In this document: positions 16,153 through 26,662 of the stretch, piece by piece
How positions within the stretch are numbered: position 1 is the stretch's first letter
Layout of the letters: each line of letters begins with the position of its first letter
From: Pseudothermotoga thermarum DSM 5069
Lineage (GTDB): Bacteria > Thermotogota > Thermotogae > Thermotogales > DSM-5069
Length of the DNA stretch: 64,000 nucleotides
NCBI RefSeq assembly: GCF_000217815.1
Contig: NC_015707.1
Coordinates: 868,001-932,000, forward strand
Direction of reading: 5' to 3'
Program-made: the position numbers and the translations under genes
Notes under the pieces: model-generated
Database searches by the model: none
Seen by the model: the letters and a program-made list of their open reading frames with translations, nothing else
What the model was told of the DNA's origin: nothing

Positions 16153-16506
16153 TTGGCGTATTCAGAAAAATTCAAAGAACTTTTCATGCGCCCAAGACAC
16201 TGCAACGAAATTGAGTATACCCATACTGCCGAAGTAGTTTATCCTGAACACGGTGATAGAGTGAGAATTTTCATAAAAGTCGAAGGAAATTTAATAAAGG
16301 ACATAGCTTTCAAGGCATCTGGATGTCCAAGGGTTATAGCGGCATCGGAAGCAGTCTGCAGGTTGGCAAATGGAAAGAATTTGGAAGCGATAAATTCGCT
16401 GGAAGAAAAAGACGTTCGCAACGAAATGGAGTTTTTTGATGAAGGTTATGAGTGCATAAAAGCCCCTTTAGAAGCTTTGAAAAAAGCCTTACTTGATGTG
16501 AATTGA
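16153..16506 (+). CDS. Variant IscU/NifU-like protein lacking one scaffold Cys
   Basis: A 117-residue IscU homologue starting at TTG 16153, seven bases after AGGTGA. It aligns with IscU throughout: the position of the first ligand cysteine is histidine (EHGD, H33, D35 kept), the second cysteine is kept (C58 in ASGCPRV) and so is the third (C101 in YECIKAPLEAL). Two extra cysteines (C17, C69) are present. Loss of the first cysteine should change cluster ligation or sulfur acceptance, so it may bind a His-ligated cluster or act as a carrier rather than a scaffold. Its position directly after the canonical NifS suggests that partnership. Confidence 0.8.
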   Translation: MAYSEKFKELFMRPRHCNEIEYTHTAEVVYPEHGDRVRIFIKVEGNLIKDIAFKASGCPRVIAASEAVCRLANGKNLEAINSLEEKDVRNEMEFFDEGYECIKAPLEALKKALLDVN

Positions 16507-16517
16507 AATTTTGAGCA

Positions 16518-17252
16518 ATGGTTCTAAGGGCGTTTGTCTACAGTCTTTTGGCAGGATCGGCAACTGGTTTGGGAGCCATCCCTTTTTTGCTTTTCAAAAA
16601 AGGGTTAAAGGAAAAGTATATAGACATTCTTTTAGGTTTTGCAGCTGGTGTAATGCTTGCCGCAAGTGCTTTCAGCTTGGTTGTACCTTCTTTAGAGCTC
16701 GGTGGACCAATTAAGTTTGCAATAGGTTTTATGCTTGGGGGATTTTTGGTTGATTTTGTTGATAAATTGATACCACACGAACACTTTTTGAAAGGTCATG
16801 AAGGCATCGAGACGAAAAGGCTGAAGGGAATTTGGCTGTTTGTAATTGCCATAACCATACACAACTTTCCAGAAGGCATGGCTGTTGGGGTTGGGGTTTA
16901 CACTCCTCACGCGTTTTCCATAGCTTTAGCAATCGCGTTGCAAAACATCCCGGAAGGAGCTGCAACCGCTGCTGCGCTTTTGAATGCAGGTTATAAACCA
17001 CTTAAGGCTTTTTTTGTCTCTCTTTTAACTGGTTTGGTTGAAGTTGTGGGAGGCTTGCTTGGCATTCTTTTGATAAACGTTGCAGAAGGGCTACTTTCTT
17101 ATTTAATGGCGCTGGCAGCTGGTGCTATGATCTTTGTGATAAGCGACGAAGTATTACCGGAAACACATTTAAGAGGCTTGGAAAGGTTGACAACCTATTG
17201 GGTTTTGATAGGTTTTGCGCTTATGACTATTTTGGATCTTATTGTAGGTTGA
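16518..17252 (+). CDS. ZIP-family divalent metal transporter
   Basis: The 244-residue membrane protein has eight predicted TM helices and the two metal-binding signatures in TM4 and TM5: HNFPEGMAVGVG (about 115-126) and QNIPEGAATAAAL (about 141-153). The cytosolic loop between TM3 and TM4 carries HEHFLKGHEG, a short histidine-rich stretch. GufA-type bacterial ZIPs import zinc, iron or other divalent cations. The ribosome site before the ATG is weak. Its place behind Fe-S assembly genes makes iron supply an attractive guess, though specificity cannot be read from the sequence. Confidence 0.88.
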   Translation: MVLRAFVYSLLAGSATGLGAIPFLLFKKGLKEKYIDILLGFAAGVMLAASAFSLVVPSLELGGPIKFAIGFMLGGFLVDFVDKLIPHEHFLKGHEGIETKRLKGIWLFVIAITIHNFPEGMAVGVGVYTPHAFSIALAIALQNIPEGAATAAALLNAGYKPLKAFFVSLLTGLVEVVGGLLGILLINVAEGLLSYLMALAAGAMIFVISDEVLPETHLRGLERLTTYWVLIGFALMTILDLIVG

Positions 17253-17276
17253 AAAAAACCAGCGGGGGTGAAGTTT

Positions 17277-18671
17277 GTGAACGAAAAAGTGGACAAATTG
17301 GTGTTAGAAAATAAGGAAAAACTTTTTGAGGCGGCTTCAAGGTTGATCAAAATCAAATCCGTTGCCACGGAATCCGCAGGGGAAGGGAAACCTTTTGGTG
17401 AAGGGGTGGCAAAAGTTCTTGAGGAAGCTTTGAAAATAGGAGAAGAGCTTGGATTTAAAACAAAAAATGTCGATGGTTACGGAGGACATATCGAATTTGG
17501 AGAGAACGGTATTTTGTTTGGAGTGCTTGGGCACTTAGATGTTGTGCCTGAAGGGGAAGGTTGGAGCGTTGATCCTTACGGTGGGATAATTAAGGATGGT
17601 TACTTGTGGGGAAGAGGTGCGGTTGACAACAAAGGTCCGACAGTTGCAACCATTTTTGCTTTGAAGGCCGTTAAAGATTCTGGGATAGTTCCAAAAAACA
17701 GAGTGAGGATAATACTTGGCACAGATGAGGAAGCCGGTTGGAATGGGATAAAGTATTATTTTCAAAAGGAAGAGGTTCCAAAGTACGCAGTTACCCCAGA
17801 TGCTTCTTTTACAGCTGTGTATGCAGAGAAAGGAATAGTAAATTATGAGATAACCTACGTCAGAAAAACGTCTAATTCCAACTTGTTGTATCTGAAAGGC
17901 GGAGAAGCTTCAAACGTTGTTCCGCAAAAAACTGTGGCAATTTTGAAAAACTTTGATGAAAACACCTTGGAATTTCTGAGAAAATTTAGGCCAAAGAACG
18001 AATCGAGAATAGCGTGGGAAATCACCAATAAAGGCTTGCAAATAGAAGCTTATGGAAAGTCTGCACATGGTTCAAAGCCAGAAGCTGGTGTAAACGCGAT
18101 TGCCTCAATTGTGGATGTTCTTTCTAATCTTTTGTCTTCGGACGACGATACTTATCTGTTTATAAAGATTATTTCGGAAAAGATAGGTTATGAAACCGAT
18201 GGAAAATCGCTAAAAATTGCAGGCAGCGATTGTGTCACAGGTAGTTTAACGGTCAACCTGGGTTTGATTGAAATGACTGAAAGTGAACTTAAAGCCGTCA
18301 TAAACGTTCGCTACCCAATATATTACTCCTTCGAAATGATGACGAACCAAGTTGTTGAAGCTTTAAAACCTTTAACTGTGAAGGTAACGGGGCATTTAAA
18401 ACCGCTCTTTATTTCACCGGACAGCGATTTGATAAAGCTTTTGTGCGAAGTTTATACCGATGTGACAAAGCTTCCACCAACGTTGATAACGATGGGCGGG
18501 GGAACCTACGCCAGAGCTGTTCCCTGTGGTGTTGCCTTTGGTCCCTTGCTACCAGGGCGACCTGAAACGGAGCATCAACCAAATGAAAGAATACTGCTGG
18601 AAGATCTTTTGCTAGTTGCAAGAATTTACGCTCAGCTGTTCTACAGAGTGCTTTCTGGAGAACTGAGTTAA
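17277..18671 (+). CDS. M20-family dipeptidase (PepV-like)
   Basis: I start it at GTG 17277, six bases after GGGGGTG; the GTG at 17268 lies inside that site. The 464-residue protein has the M20 dinuclear zinc ligands in order: H in LGHLDVVPEG, bridging D in GRGAVDNKGP, E in DEEAGW, D in TPDASF and the C-terminal H in TEHQPNE. A PepV-type lid domain lies between about 180 and 385. PepV enzymes hydrolyse Xaa-His and other dipeptides in the cytosol. It ends 1 bp from the convergent ligA stop, with no space for a separate terminator. Confidence 0.88.
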   Translation: MNEKVDKLVLENKEKLFEAASRLIKIKSVATESAGEGKPFGEGVAKVLEEALKIGEELGFKTKNVDGYGGHIEFGENGILFGVLGHLDVVPEGEGWSVDPYGGIIKDGYLWGRGAVDNKGPTVATIFALKAVKDSGIVPKNRVRIILGTDEEAGWNGIKYYFQKEEVPKYAVTPDASFTAVYAEKGIVNYEITYVRKTSNSNLLYLKGGEASNVVPQKTVAILKNFDENTLEFLRKFRPKNESRIAWEITNKGLQIEAYGKSAHGSKPEAGVNAIASIVDVLSNLLSSDDDTYLFIKIISEKIGYETDGKSLKIAGSDCVTGSLTVNLGLIEMTESELKAVINVRYPIYYSFEMMTNQVVEALKPLTVKVTGHLKPLFISPDSDLIKLLCEVYTDVTKLPPTLITMGGGTYARAVPCGVAFGPLLPGRPETEHQPNERILLEDLLLVARIYAQLFYRVLSGELS

Positions 18672-21369
<2,698 letters not shown>

Positions 21370-21448
21370 TTTGATTCCCCCAAAGAATTTTACCAAAATT
21401 TTGTTTGATAAATCAGATTTTGAAACAAAAGCTCGATAGAGAACAAGG

Positions 21449-21476
21449 TTGTCCAATGGCTGTTTTGTGGTACAAT
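21449..21476 (+). promoter_or_regulatory. Promoter of tRNA-Pro
   Basis: TTGTCC (21449-21454) and TACAAT (21471-21476) are separated by 16 bp; transcription would begin about eight bases before the tRNA. Confidence 0.65.
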
Positions 21477-21490
21477 AATTTACGAAAGGT

Positions 21491-21566
21491 CAGGGGGTAG
21501 TTCAGACGGAAGAACGCCGGAATCGGGGTCCGGAGGTCGAGGGTTCAAGTCCCTCCCCCCTGACCA
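21491..21566 (+). tRNA. tRNA-Pro (anticodon CGG)
   Basis: The 76-base sequence folds as a full cloverleaf. The acceptor stem is CAGGGGG/CCCCCTG with C1-G72, a tRNA-Pro identity feature. The D-stem is GTTC/GAAC, the anticodon stem CCGGA/TCCGG with loop ATCGGGG, and the T-stem GAGGG/CCCTC with TTCAAGT. The anticodon is CGG, reading CCG codons. The 3' CCA is encoded. Six T residues follow directly and may end transcription. Confidence 0.96.
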
Positions 21567-21574
21567 GTTTTTTA

Positions 21575-22426
21575 TTAAGTTCCTTGACAAAGTTTTTTCA
21601 AGACTTTTTCCACGTAAATGTGTGCGTCGTCTTCCTCTACTTCTTCCAGGCTTTTTTGAAGAATTCGTCTTAGCATGTGTTCTGCATGATGCTTTGTCCT
21701 TCTTCTGCGTCTTTGTATCAGTTCACCGGACGATTGCAAATTTTCCAAAATAGTTTCAACCTTGCTTACCAAATCTTCTACTCCGTTTCCAGTTGTGGCA
21801 ATGGTTTTAACGATTGGAATATTTTTTGCTGAAATGGATAAAAACGCCGTAAGCTGATCGTACAAGCGTTCGCTTTCAGGCATGTCGGCTTTGTTCAAAA
21901 CATAAAGATCGGCTATCTCCATAACACCTGATTTGAGAACTTGAATGTCATCCCCAAATCCTGGTGATAAAACCAACACCACGACGTCCGCAACGTATCT
22001 TACTTCAACTTCCGATTGTCCAACCCCAACTGTTTCGACAAGCACGTAGTCAAAGCCAACTCTTTCAAGAAGCGTAACAACATCGAATATCGCATCACAA
22101 AGACCACCGAGTGCACCCCTTGATGCCATGCTTCTTATGAAAACACCGTCATCTACAAAATGTCTTTTCATCCTTATTCGATCGCCCAAAAAAGCGCCTT
22201 TTGTAAATGGACTCGATGGATCTACTGCCACGACCGCCACAGTTTTTCCTCGTTTTCTCAACACTGAAACAACTTGATCAACGAGCGTGCTTTTACCTAC
22301 CCCTGGACTTCCCGTGAATCCGACAACTCTTCCTATTCTTTCTGGAAATTGTTCAACGATCTGTCTGGCTTTATCAGGATTGTTTTCAATTGTGGTTATC
22401 AGTTTTGCGATTTGTTTATGATCCAC
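21575..22426 (-). CDS. meaB: MeaB-type GTPase chaperone of methylmalonyl-CoA mutase
   Basis: The 283-residue G3E P-loop GTPase has Walker A GSPGVGKST (about 37-45), the DPSSPFTKGAFLGDRIRM switch block (in 72-90), ETVGVGQSEV, and the NKAD base-recognition motif. MeaB/ArgK proteins gate adenosylcobalamin loading and protect the mutase from inactivation. The gene overlaps the B12-subunit gene by 11 bp, confirming the functional link. The older label (lysine/arginine transport kinase ArgK) does not apply here. Confidence 0.94.
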   Translation of the reverse strand: MDHKQIAKLITTIENNPDKARQIVEQFPERIGRVVGFTGSPGVGKSTLVDQVVSVLRKRGKTVAVVAVDPSSPFTKGAFLGDRIRMKRHFVDDGVFIRSMASRGALGGLCDAIFDVVTLLERVGFDYVLVETVGVGQSEVEVRYVADVVVLVLSPGFGDDIQVLKSGVMEIADLYVLNKADMPESERLYDQLTAFLSISAKNIPIVKTIATTGNGVEDLVSKVETILENLQSSGELIQRRRRRTKHHAEHMLRRILQKSLEEVEEDDAHIYVEKVLKKLCQGT

Positions 22427-22832
22427 TAGCTTTTGTCACTCCTTCTTCAAGGATTGCTTTAACTTCTTTGATTATCTCAGACAACAAGGTTCCTGGTCCA
22501 AAAACTTTCTTTACTCCCATGTTCAAAAGAATTGGCACATCTTCCGGTGGAATTATTCCACCCACGATGATAGGAATATTTTCAATTCCTTCTTTTTTCA
22601 TGAGTTCTAAGACTTTTCTCGTTAATTCTATGTGAGCTCCAGATAGTATTGACAAACCTATTAGATCGACGTCTTCCTGTATGGCCGTTTTTACTATTTG
22701 TTCTGGCGTTTGCCTTAAGCCGGTGTATATGACCTCAAATCCGGCATCACGTAGAGCGTGTGCAACGACTTTTGCACCTCTATCGTGCCCATCCAACCCT
22801 GGCTTTGCAATCAATATTCGATAAGTTTTCAT
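22416..22832 (-). CDS. Methylmalonyl-CoA mutase small (B12-binding) subunit
   Basis: At 138 residues it is a stand-alone cobalamin-binding domain, with the base-off signature KPGLDGHDRG near 11-20 supplying the axial histidine, and the GLSILSGAHIELT and IIVGGIIPPED loops for the nucleotide tail. With the separate large subunit it makes the split-type mutase found in archaea and several anaerobes, which interconverts methylmalonyl-CoA and succinyl-CoA. It lies 15 bp after the large-subunit gene. Confidence 0.94.
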   Translation of the reverse strand: MKTYRILIAKPGLDGHDRGAKVVAHALRDAGFEVIYTGLRQTPEQIVKTAIQEDVDLIGLSILSGAHIELTRKVLELMKKEGIENIPIIVGGIIPPEDVPILLNMGVKKVFGPGTLLSEIIKEVKAILEEGVTKASGS

Positions 22833-22847
22833 CAGACTCTACCTCCC

Positions 22848-24527
22848 TTAAAACAGATGGGGTTCGGTGTATTCTCCAAAAACTTCCCTGAGTACGTCAG
22901 TTATTTCACCCAACGTTGCATAAACTTTCACTGCCTCAAAAATGTACGGTACGATGTTTTTGCCAGTTTCAGCTGCGTTTTTCAAATCGTGTAAAGCAGC
23001 CCTTACGGCGTTGTTGTCTCTGCTTTTTCTAAGTTCTTTCAAAGCTTGTTTTTGCTTTTCTTCAACGGCAGGATCGACTTTGAGTATTTTCTTCACCTGT
23101 TGCTCTTCTTCAGTTCTGAAAGCGTTAACACCAACGATAATTTGTTCTTGTCTTTCCACAGCCAATTGTTGTTCGTAAGCACTCTTGTGAATTTCCTTCT
23201 GCACGTACCCAGTTTCAATCGCTCGCACCATTCCACCCATGGAATCTATTTTTTCGATGTATTCCCAAACCTTATTTTCAATTTCGTTCGTCAAGGCTTC
23301 TATGGCAAATGAACCTGCCAGTGGATCGACTGTATCAGCAACGCCAGATTCGTATGCGATTATTTGTTGTGTTCTCAAGGCAACTTGCACCGATTCTTCG
23401 GTAGGTAATCCCAACGCTTCATCATAGGAGTTTGTGTGCAAAGATTGTGTTCCGCCTAAAACAGCTGCAAGAGCTTGTATCGTTACCCTGACAATGTTGT
23501 TCAAGGGTTGTTGAGCAGTCAAAGTTGATCCACCAGTCTGAGTGTGGAAGCGTAGCTTGAGAGCCTCGGGATTGGAAACGTTGAATCTTTCTTTCATTAT
23601 CTTTGCCCAAATTCTTCTTGCGGCACGGAATTTGGCTATTTCTTCAAGGAAGTTGTTGTGCGCGGCAAAGAAGAACGAGATCTGTTTGCCGAAAACATTT
23701 GGATCCAATCCTGACTTTATGGCTGCTTCCACATAAGCTATAGCATCACAGAAGGTGAAGGCAAGTTCTTGAACTGCTGTAGCTCCCGCTTCGCGTATGT
23801 GATATCCACTTATACTTATCGTGTTCCACTTAGGCATTTTTTGCGAACAGAACTCGAATATGTTGGTAACTATTCTCATCGAGGGTTCTGGTGGGAAAAT
23901 GTAAGTTCCTCTGGCTATGTACTCTTTGAGTACATCGTTTTGGATTGTTCCTCTAAGTTCTTCAAGTTTTGCCCCTTGTTTTTCTGCGGTTATACCGTAC
24001 ATGGCCAAGAGAATGGCAGCGGTGGAATTGATGGTCATAGAAGTACTGACATCTTTCAACGGTATCCCTTCAAAGAGTATTTCCATATCTTTCAACGAAT
24101 CTATGGCTACTCCAACTCTTCCAACTTCTCCTTCCGCCAACGGATGATCAGAATCGTATCCCATTTGAGTTGGAAGATCAAAGGCCACAGACAAACCCGT
24201 TTGACCTTGTTGGAGAAGGTACTTGAACCTTTTGTTGGTTTCTTCGGCTGTACCAAAGCCGGCGTACTGTCTCATCGTCCAAAGCCTAGCTCTGTACATG
24301 GTCCTTTGCACACCGCGTGTGTATGGGTATTCACCGGGAAAACCCAAGTCGTTGATGTAGTCAATGCTCGACACATCAAGGGGAGTGTAAACCCTCTTAA
24401 TTTCATACCCTGACGATGATTTAAAAATCTGCTTTCTTTCCTTGACTTTTGTCAGCTCCTCCTGCGTTCTTTTTTCCCATTCGCCAAAAGCCTCTTCAAT
24501 TTTTTTTAACAAGTCCTTATCGTACAT
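22848..24527 (-). CDS. Methylmalonyl-CoA mutase large subunit
   Basis: I start it at ATG 24525-24527, nine bases after a GGGG site, giving 559 residues starting [18 protein letters not shown], the normal N-terminus; a longer frame from 24557 lacks a site. The barrel subunit shows the family blocks [20 protein letters not shown]-like sequence (near 79-100), [29 protein letters not shown], the substrate-binding [16 protein letters not shown] and [12 protein letters not shown]. It lacks the fused B12 domain, which is encoded by the next gene. It overlaps the upstream radical SAM gene by 11 bp. No methylmalonyl-CoA epimerase or decarboxylase gene is in the window. Confidence 0.95.
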   Translation of the reverse strand: MYDKDLLKKIEEAFGEWEKRTQEELTKVKERKQIFKSSSGYEIKRVYTPLDVSSIDYINDLGFPGEYPYTRGVQRTMYRARLWTMRQYAGFGTAEETNKRFKYLLQQGQTGLSVAFDLPTQMGYDSDHPLAEGEVGRVGVAIDSLKDMEILFEGIPLKDVSTSMTINSTAAILLAMYGITAEKQGAKLEELRGTIQNDVLKEYIARGTYIFPPEPSMRIVTNIFEFCSQKMPKWNTISISGYHIREAGATAVQELAFTFCDAIAYVEAAIKSGLDPNVFGKQISFFFAAHNNFLEEIAKFRAARRIWAKIMKERFNVSNPEALKLRFHTQTGGSTLTAQQPLNNIVRVTIQALAAVLGGTQSLHTNSYDEALGLPTEESVQVALRTQQIIAYESGVADTVDPLAGSFAIEALTNEIENKVWEYIEKIDSMGGMVRAIETGYVQKEIHKSAYEQQLAVERQEQIIVGVNAFRTEEEQQVKKILKVDPAVEEKQKQALKELRKSRDNNAVRAALHDLKNAAETGKNIVPYIFEAVKVYATLGEITDVLREVFGEYTEPHLF

Positions 24528-25305
24528 TCTCAAACACCCCCAAGCCTTTTGTTGCAAAAAATGCGCAACAACCTTGATGGTGATAAATTTTGTTTGAAAC
24601 AGGTTTTACCATAACATCTACATACTTTGAAACCATTTGTTGCAATTTTTTGCGATATTCTCCCTTTGGTTGCATACAACCCAAGATGACTTTATCAAAA
24701 AGTAAATTTGCAGCTTCAAATACTTCTACGACTTTTTCTATGGGAGGAGGGGGAAAATTCTCAAAGGGAGTGCCAAAAGTTGGAATGAAAATATTTAGAA
24801 CCACAACTTTGAAGTGATCTTTCAAAATTTTTAAAGCGTCAAATTCGTGTGTTATAACGCCGTGATCTATACCAATAGTTATGTGAGGTACCGCTGAAAT
24901 CTGTAAATCTTTCAAAAGTTGTATCAACTTAGTTGGCTCATACTCTATACCATAGATTTTCTTAAGAATTTTTCGATCCGCAAAAAAATCAAAACTTATG
25001 ACATCCGCTACGTCAGCCAAAAATTCGATTTTGCTTGGGAATCCAACGTGAAAGTTATAGCTCAAATTGTATTCGTTTTTTAATTCTTTCAATCTTTCCA
25101 AATATTCATTATAAGGAAGTTCACCGGTTTTGTTCAAACCTCCGCTTATCAAAAAGGATTTGTAACCAAGTTTGACATAATGCTCAATTTGGCTAAACGG
25201 TTTCATTGAACGAAGGTAATGTCCCTTGCAATGGGGGCAATTCAAAGCGCAAAAATCTCCAGTCAGAGTTATAGGTATCGTTGCTGAAGGATCAACAAAA
25301 ACCAT
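24517..25305 (-). CDS. Radical SAM protein, biotin-synthase-like (COG1856 type)
   Basis: The 262-residue protein has the CxxxCxxC cluster motif near its N-terminus (C19, C23, C26 in [13 protein letters not shown]), then [12 protein letters not shown] and a barrel-like alternation. The start [19 protein letters not shown] is typical of the COG1856 group, described as a biotin-synthase homologue. A second cysteine group near the C-terminus ([17 protein letters not shown]) may bind another cluster. Some archaeal relatives serve in lipoyl synthesis (LipS-type), so this is an alternative. It overlaps the mutase large subunit gene by 11 bp, which is an unexpected pairing. The function is not established. 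Confidence 0.7.
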   Translation of the reverse strand: MVFVDPSATIPITLTGDFCALNCPHCKGHYLRSMKPFSQIEHYVKLGYKSFLISGGLNKTGELPYNEYLERLKELKNEYNLSYNFHVGFPSKIEFLADVADVISFDFFADRKILKKIYGIEYEPTKLIQLLKDLQISAVPHITIGIDHGVITHEFDALKILKDHFKVVVLNIFIPTFGTPFENFPPPPIEKVVEVFEAANLLFDKVILGCMQPKGEYRKKLQQMVSKYVDVMVKPVSNKIYHHQGCCAFFATKGLGVFENVR

Positions 25306-25355
25306 TTTTATATCACCAATTTCAATGATATCATTTTTTCGTTAGCAACATCAAG

Positions 25356-26642
25356 CTAAGAATGCTCTCCACTTAGAAGACCTTTGAATTTCAACATATC
25401 GACAATGTAATCAACCGCGTATTCAAATTGAACTTCGTGCTGTTGACTTGTGTCAAGCTCTTTGATTAAAACAACGTTGCGGGAAACTTCGTTTTCCCCG
25501 AGGATAACAGCTATTACCGCGTTTAAACGATCTGCGTGTTTTAACTGAGCTTTGAGGTTTCTCGCGTTGACATCCATTATCGTAGGAATACCTACCTTTC
25601 TCAACTGTGAGGTTATTTCGAAAACATGTCTTAAGCTCGCTTCTCCAAGTGGTATAACGTACACCAAACATAAAGGTTTTCTTGGTATCTCAACTTTTTC
25701 ACTCTTAAGTGCTATTATCAGCCTTTCGATTCCAGCGGCAAATCCAAGTGCAGGCAAATCTGGTCCCCTAAGTTCTGTCGATAAACCATCGTATCTTCCA
25801 CCTGCCAGAATGGTGTTTTGAGCTCCAAGTAAACTATGTCTAACTTCGAAAACGGTTCTCGTGTAATAGTCCAAACCTCGAACTAAGTTGCCATCTTCCA
25901 CATAATCTACACCTGCCAAGTTGAGAAGTTCTTTGAGTTTTTCATAGTGCTCCTTGCACTCTTTGCACAAGTAATCTACGGTCTTTGGCGCATTGGCAGC
26001 AAGTTGAACGTCCACTTTGCAATCTAATAGTCTCATGACGTTTGTTTCGAATCTCCTTTTGCAATCATCACAAAGTTGATCGTAATGTTTGCTGTAATAA
26101 TCTTTCAAAGCTCTTTTGTAATTGACCCTACACTCTGAACATCCTATGGAGTTCAGATGAATTTGATAATTCTTTATTCCAAGCTCTTCGAGGAAGCTTT
26201 TTGCCAAAATTAACACTTCGGCATCGGCTAAAGGGTGTGAGGAACCAAGCAGTTCTACACCAAATTGGTGAAATTGTCTTAACCTTCCACTTTGAGGTTT
26301 TTCGTATCTAAACATTGGTCCTATGTAGAAAAATCTTTGTGGCAGACCGTTGTTTATCATCGAATTTTCTATGAAGGCTCTCATTGTAGGCGCGGTACCC
26401 TCAGGTCTTAGGGTTATACTTCTACCACCTTTGTCAACAAAAGTGTACATCTCTTTCTGAACTATATCGGTTTCTTCTCCAACACTTCTTGTGAATAGTT
26501 CAGTCATTTCGAAGATGGGTGTTCGAATTTCTTCGTAGCCAAACAAGTTGGCTATCCTTTTGGCTTTTTGCTCAACAAAGTTCCAAAAGTGAATTTCATC
26601 ACCGTAAATATCGTTCGTCCCTTTAATGCGTTCGTATTTCAA
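25356..26642 (-). CDS. hisS: Histidyl-tRNA synthetase
   Basis: The 428-residue class II synthetase shows IKGTNDI at the start, motif 1 (about 40-60, TPIFEMTELFTRSVGE), motif 2 (TLRPEGTAPTMRAFIE; FYIGPMFRYEKPQ), the HisRS-specific LVRGLDYYTRTVFE (HisA motif), and motif 3 (ALGFAAGIERL). An anticodon-binding domain follows from about 325. A four-cysteine insertion (CSEC, CDDC, CKEC) in the middle could bind zinc. The gene follows the radical SAM-HhH gene by 20 bp. Confidence 0.96.
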   Translation of the reverse strand: MKYERIKGTNDIYGDEIHFWNFVEQKAKRIANLFGYEEIRTPIFEMTELFTRSVGEETDIVQKEMYTFVDKGGRSITLRPEGTAPTMRAFIENSMINNGLPQRFFYIGPMFRYEKPQSGRLRQFHQFGVELLGSSHPLADAEVLILAKSFLEELGIKNYQIHLNSIGCSECRVNYKRALKDYYSKHYDQLCDDCKRRFETNVMRLLDCKVDVQLAANAPKTVDYLCKECKEHYEKLKELLNLAGVDYVEDGNLVRGLDYYTRTVFEVRHSLLGAQNTILAGGRYDGLSTELRGPDLPALGFAAGIERLIIALKSEKVEIPRKPLCLVYVIPLGEASLRHVFEITSQLRKVGIPTIMDVNARNLKAQLKHADRLNAVIAVILGENEVSRNVVLIKELDTSQQHEVQFEYAVDYIVDMLKFKGLLSGEHS

Positions 26643-26662
26643 TCGTTCAACCCTCCTTTAGC

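Noticed and set aside
13449-16506. Dedicated nitrogen-fixation (nif) cluster
   Set aside because: Only NifS/NifU-type Fe-S proteins are present; no nifHDK or related genes occur in the window.
23769-24413. Plus-strand frame of 214 codons inside the mutase large subunit
   Set aside because: Shadow frame; the opposite strand has full-length mutase motifs.
24590-24817. Small plus-strand frame behind the radical SAM protein C-terminus
   Set aside because: Antisense frame without a ribosome site; no similarity visible.
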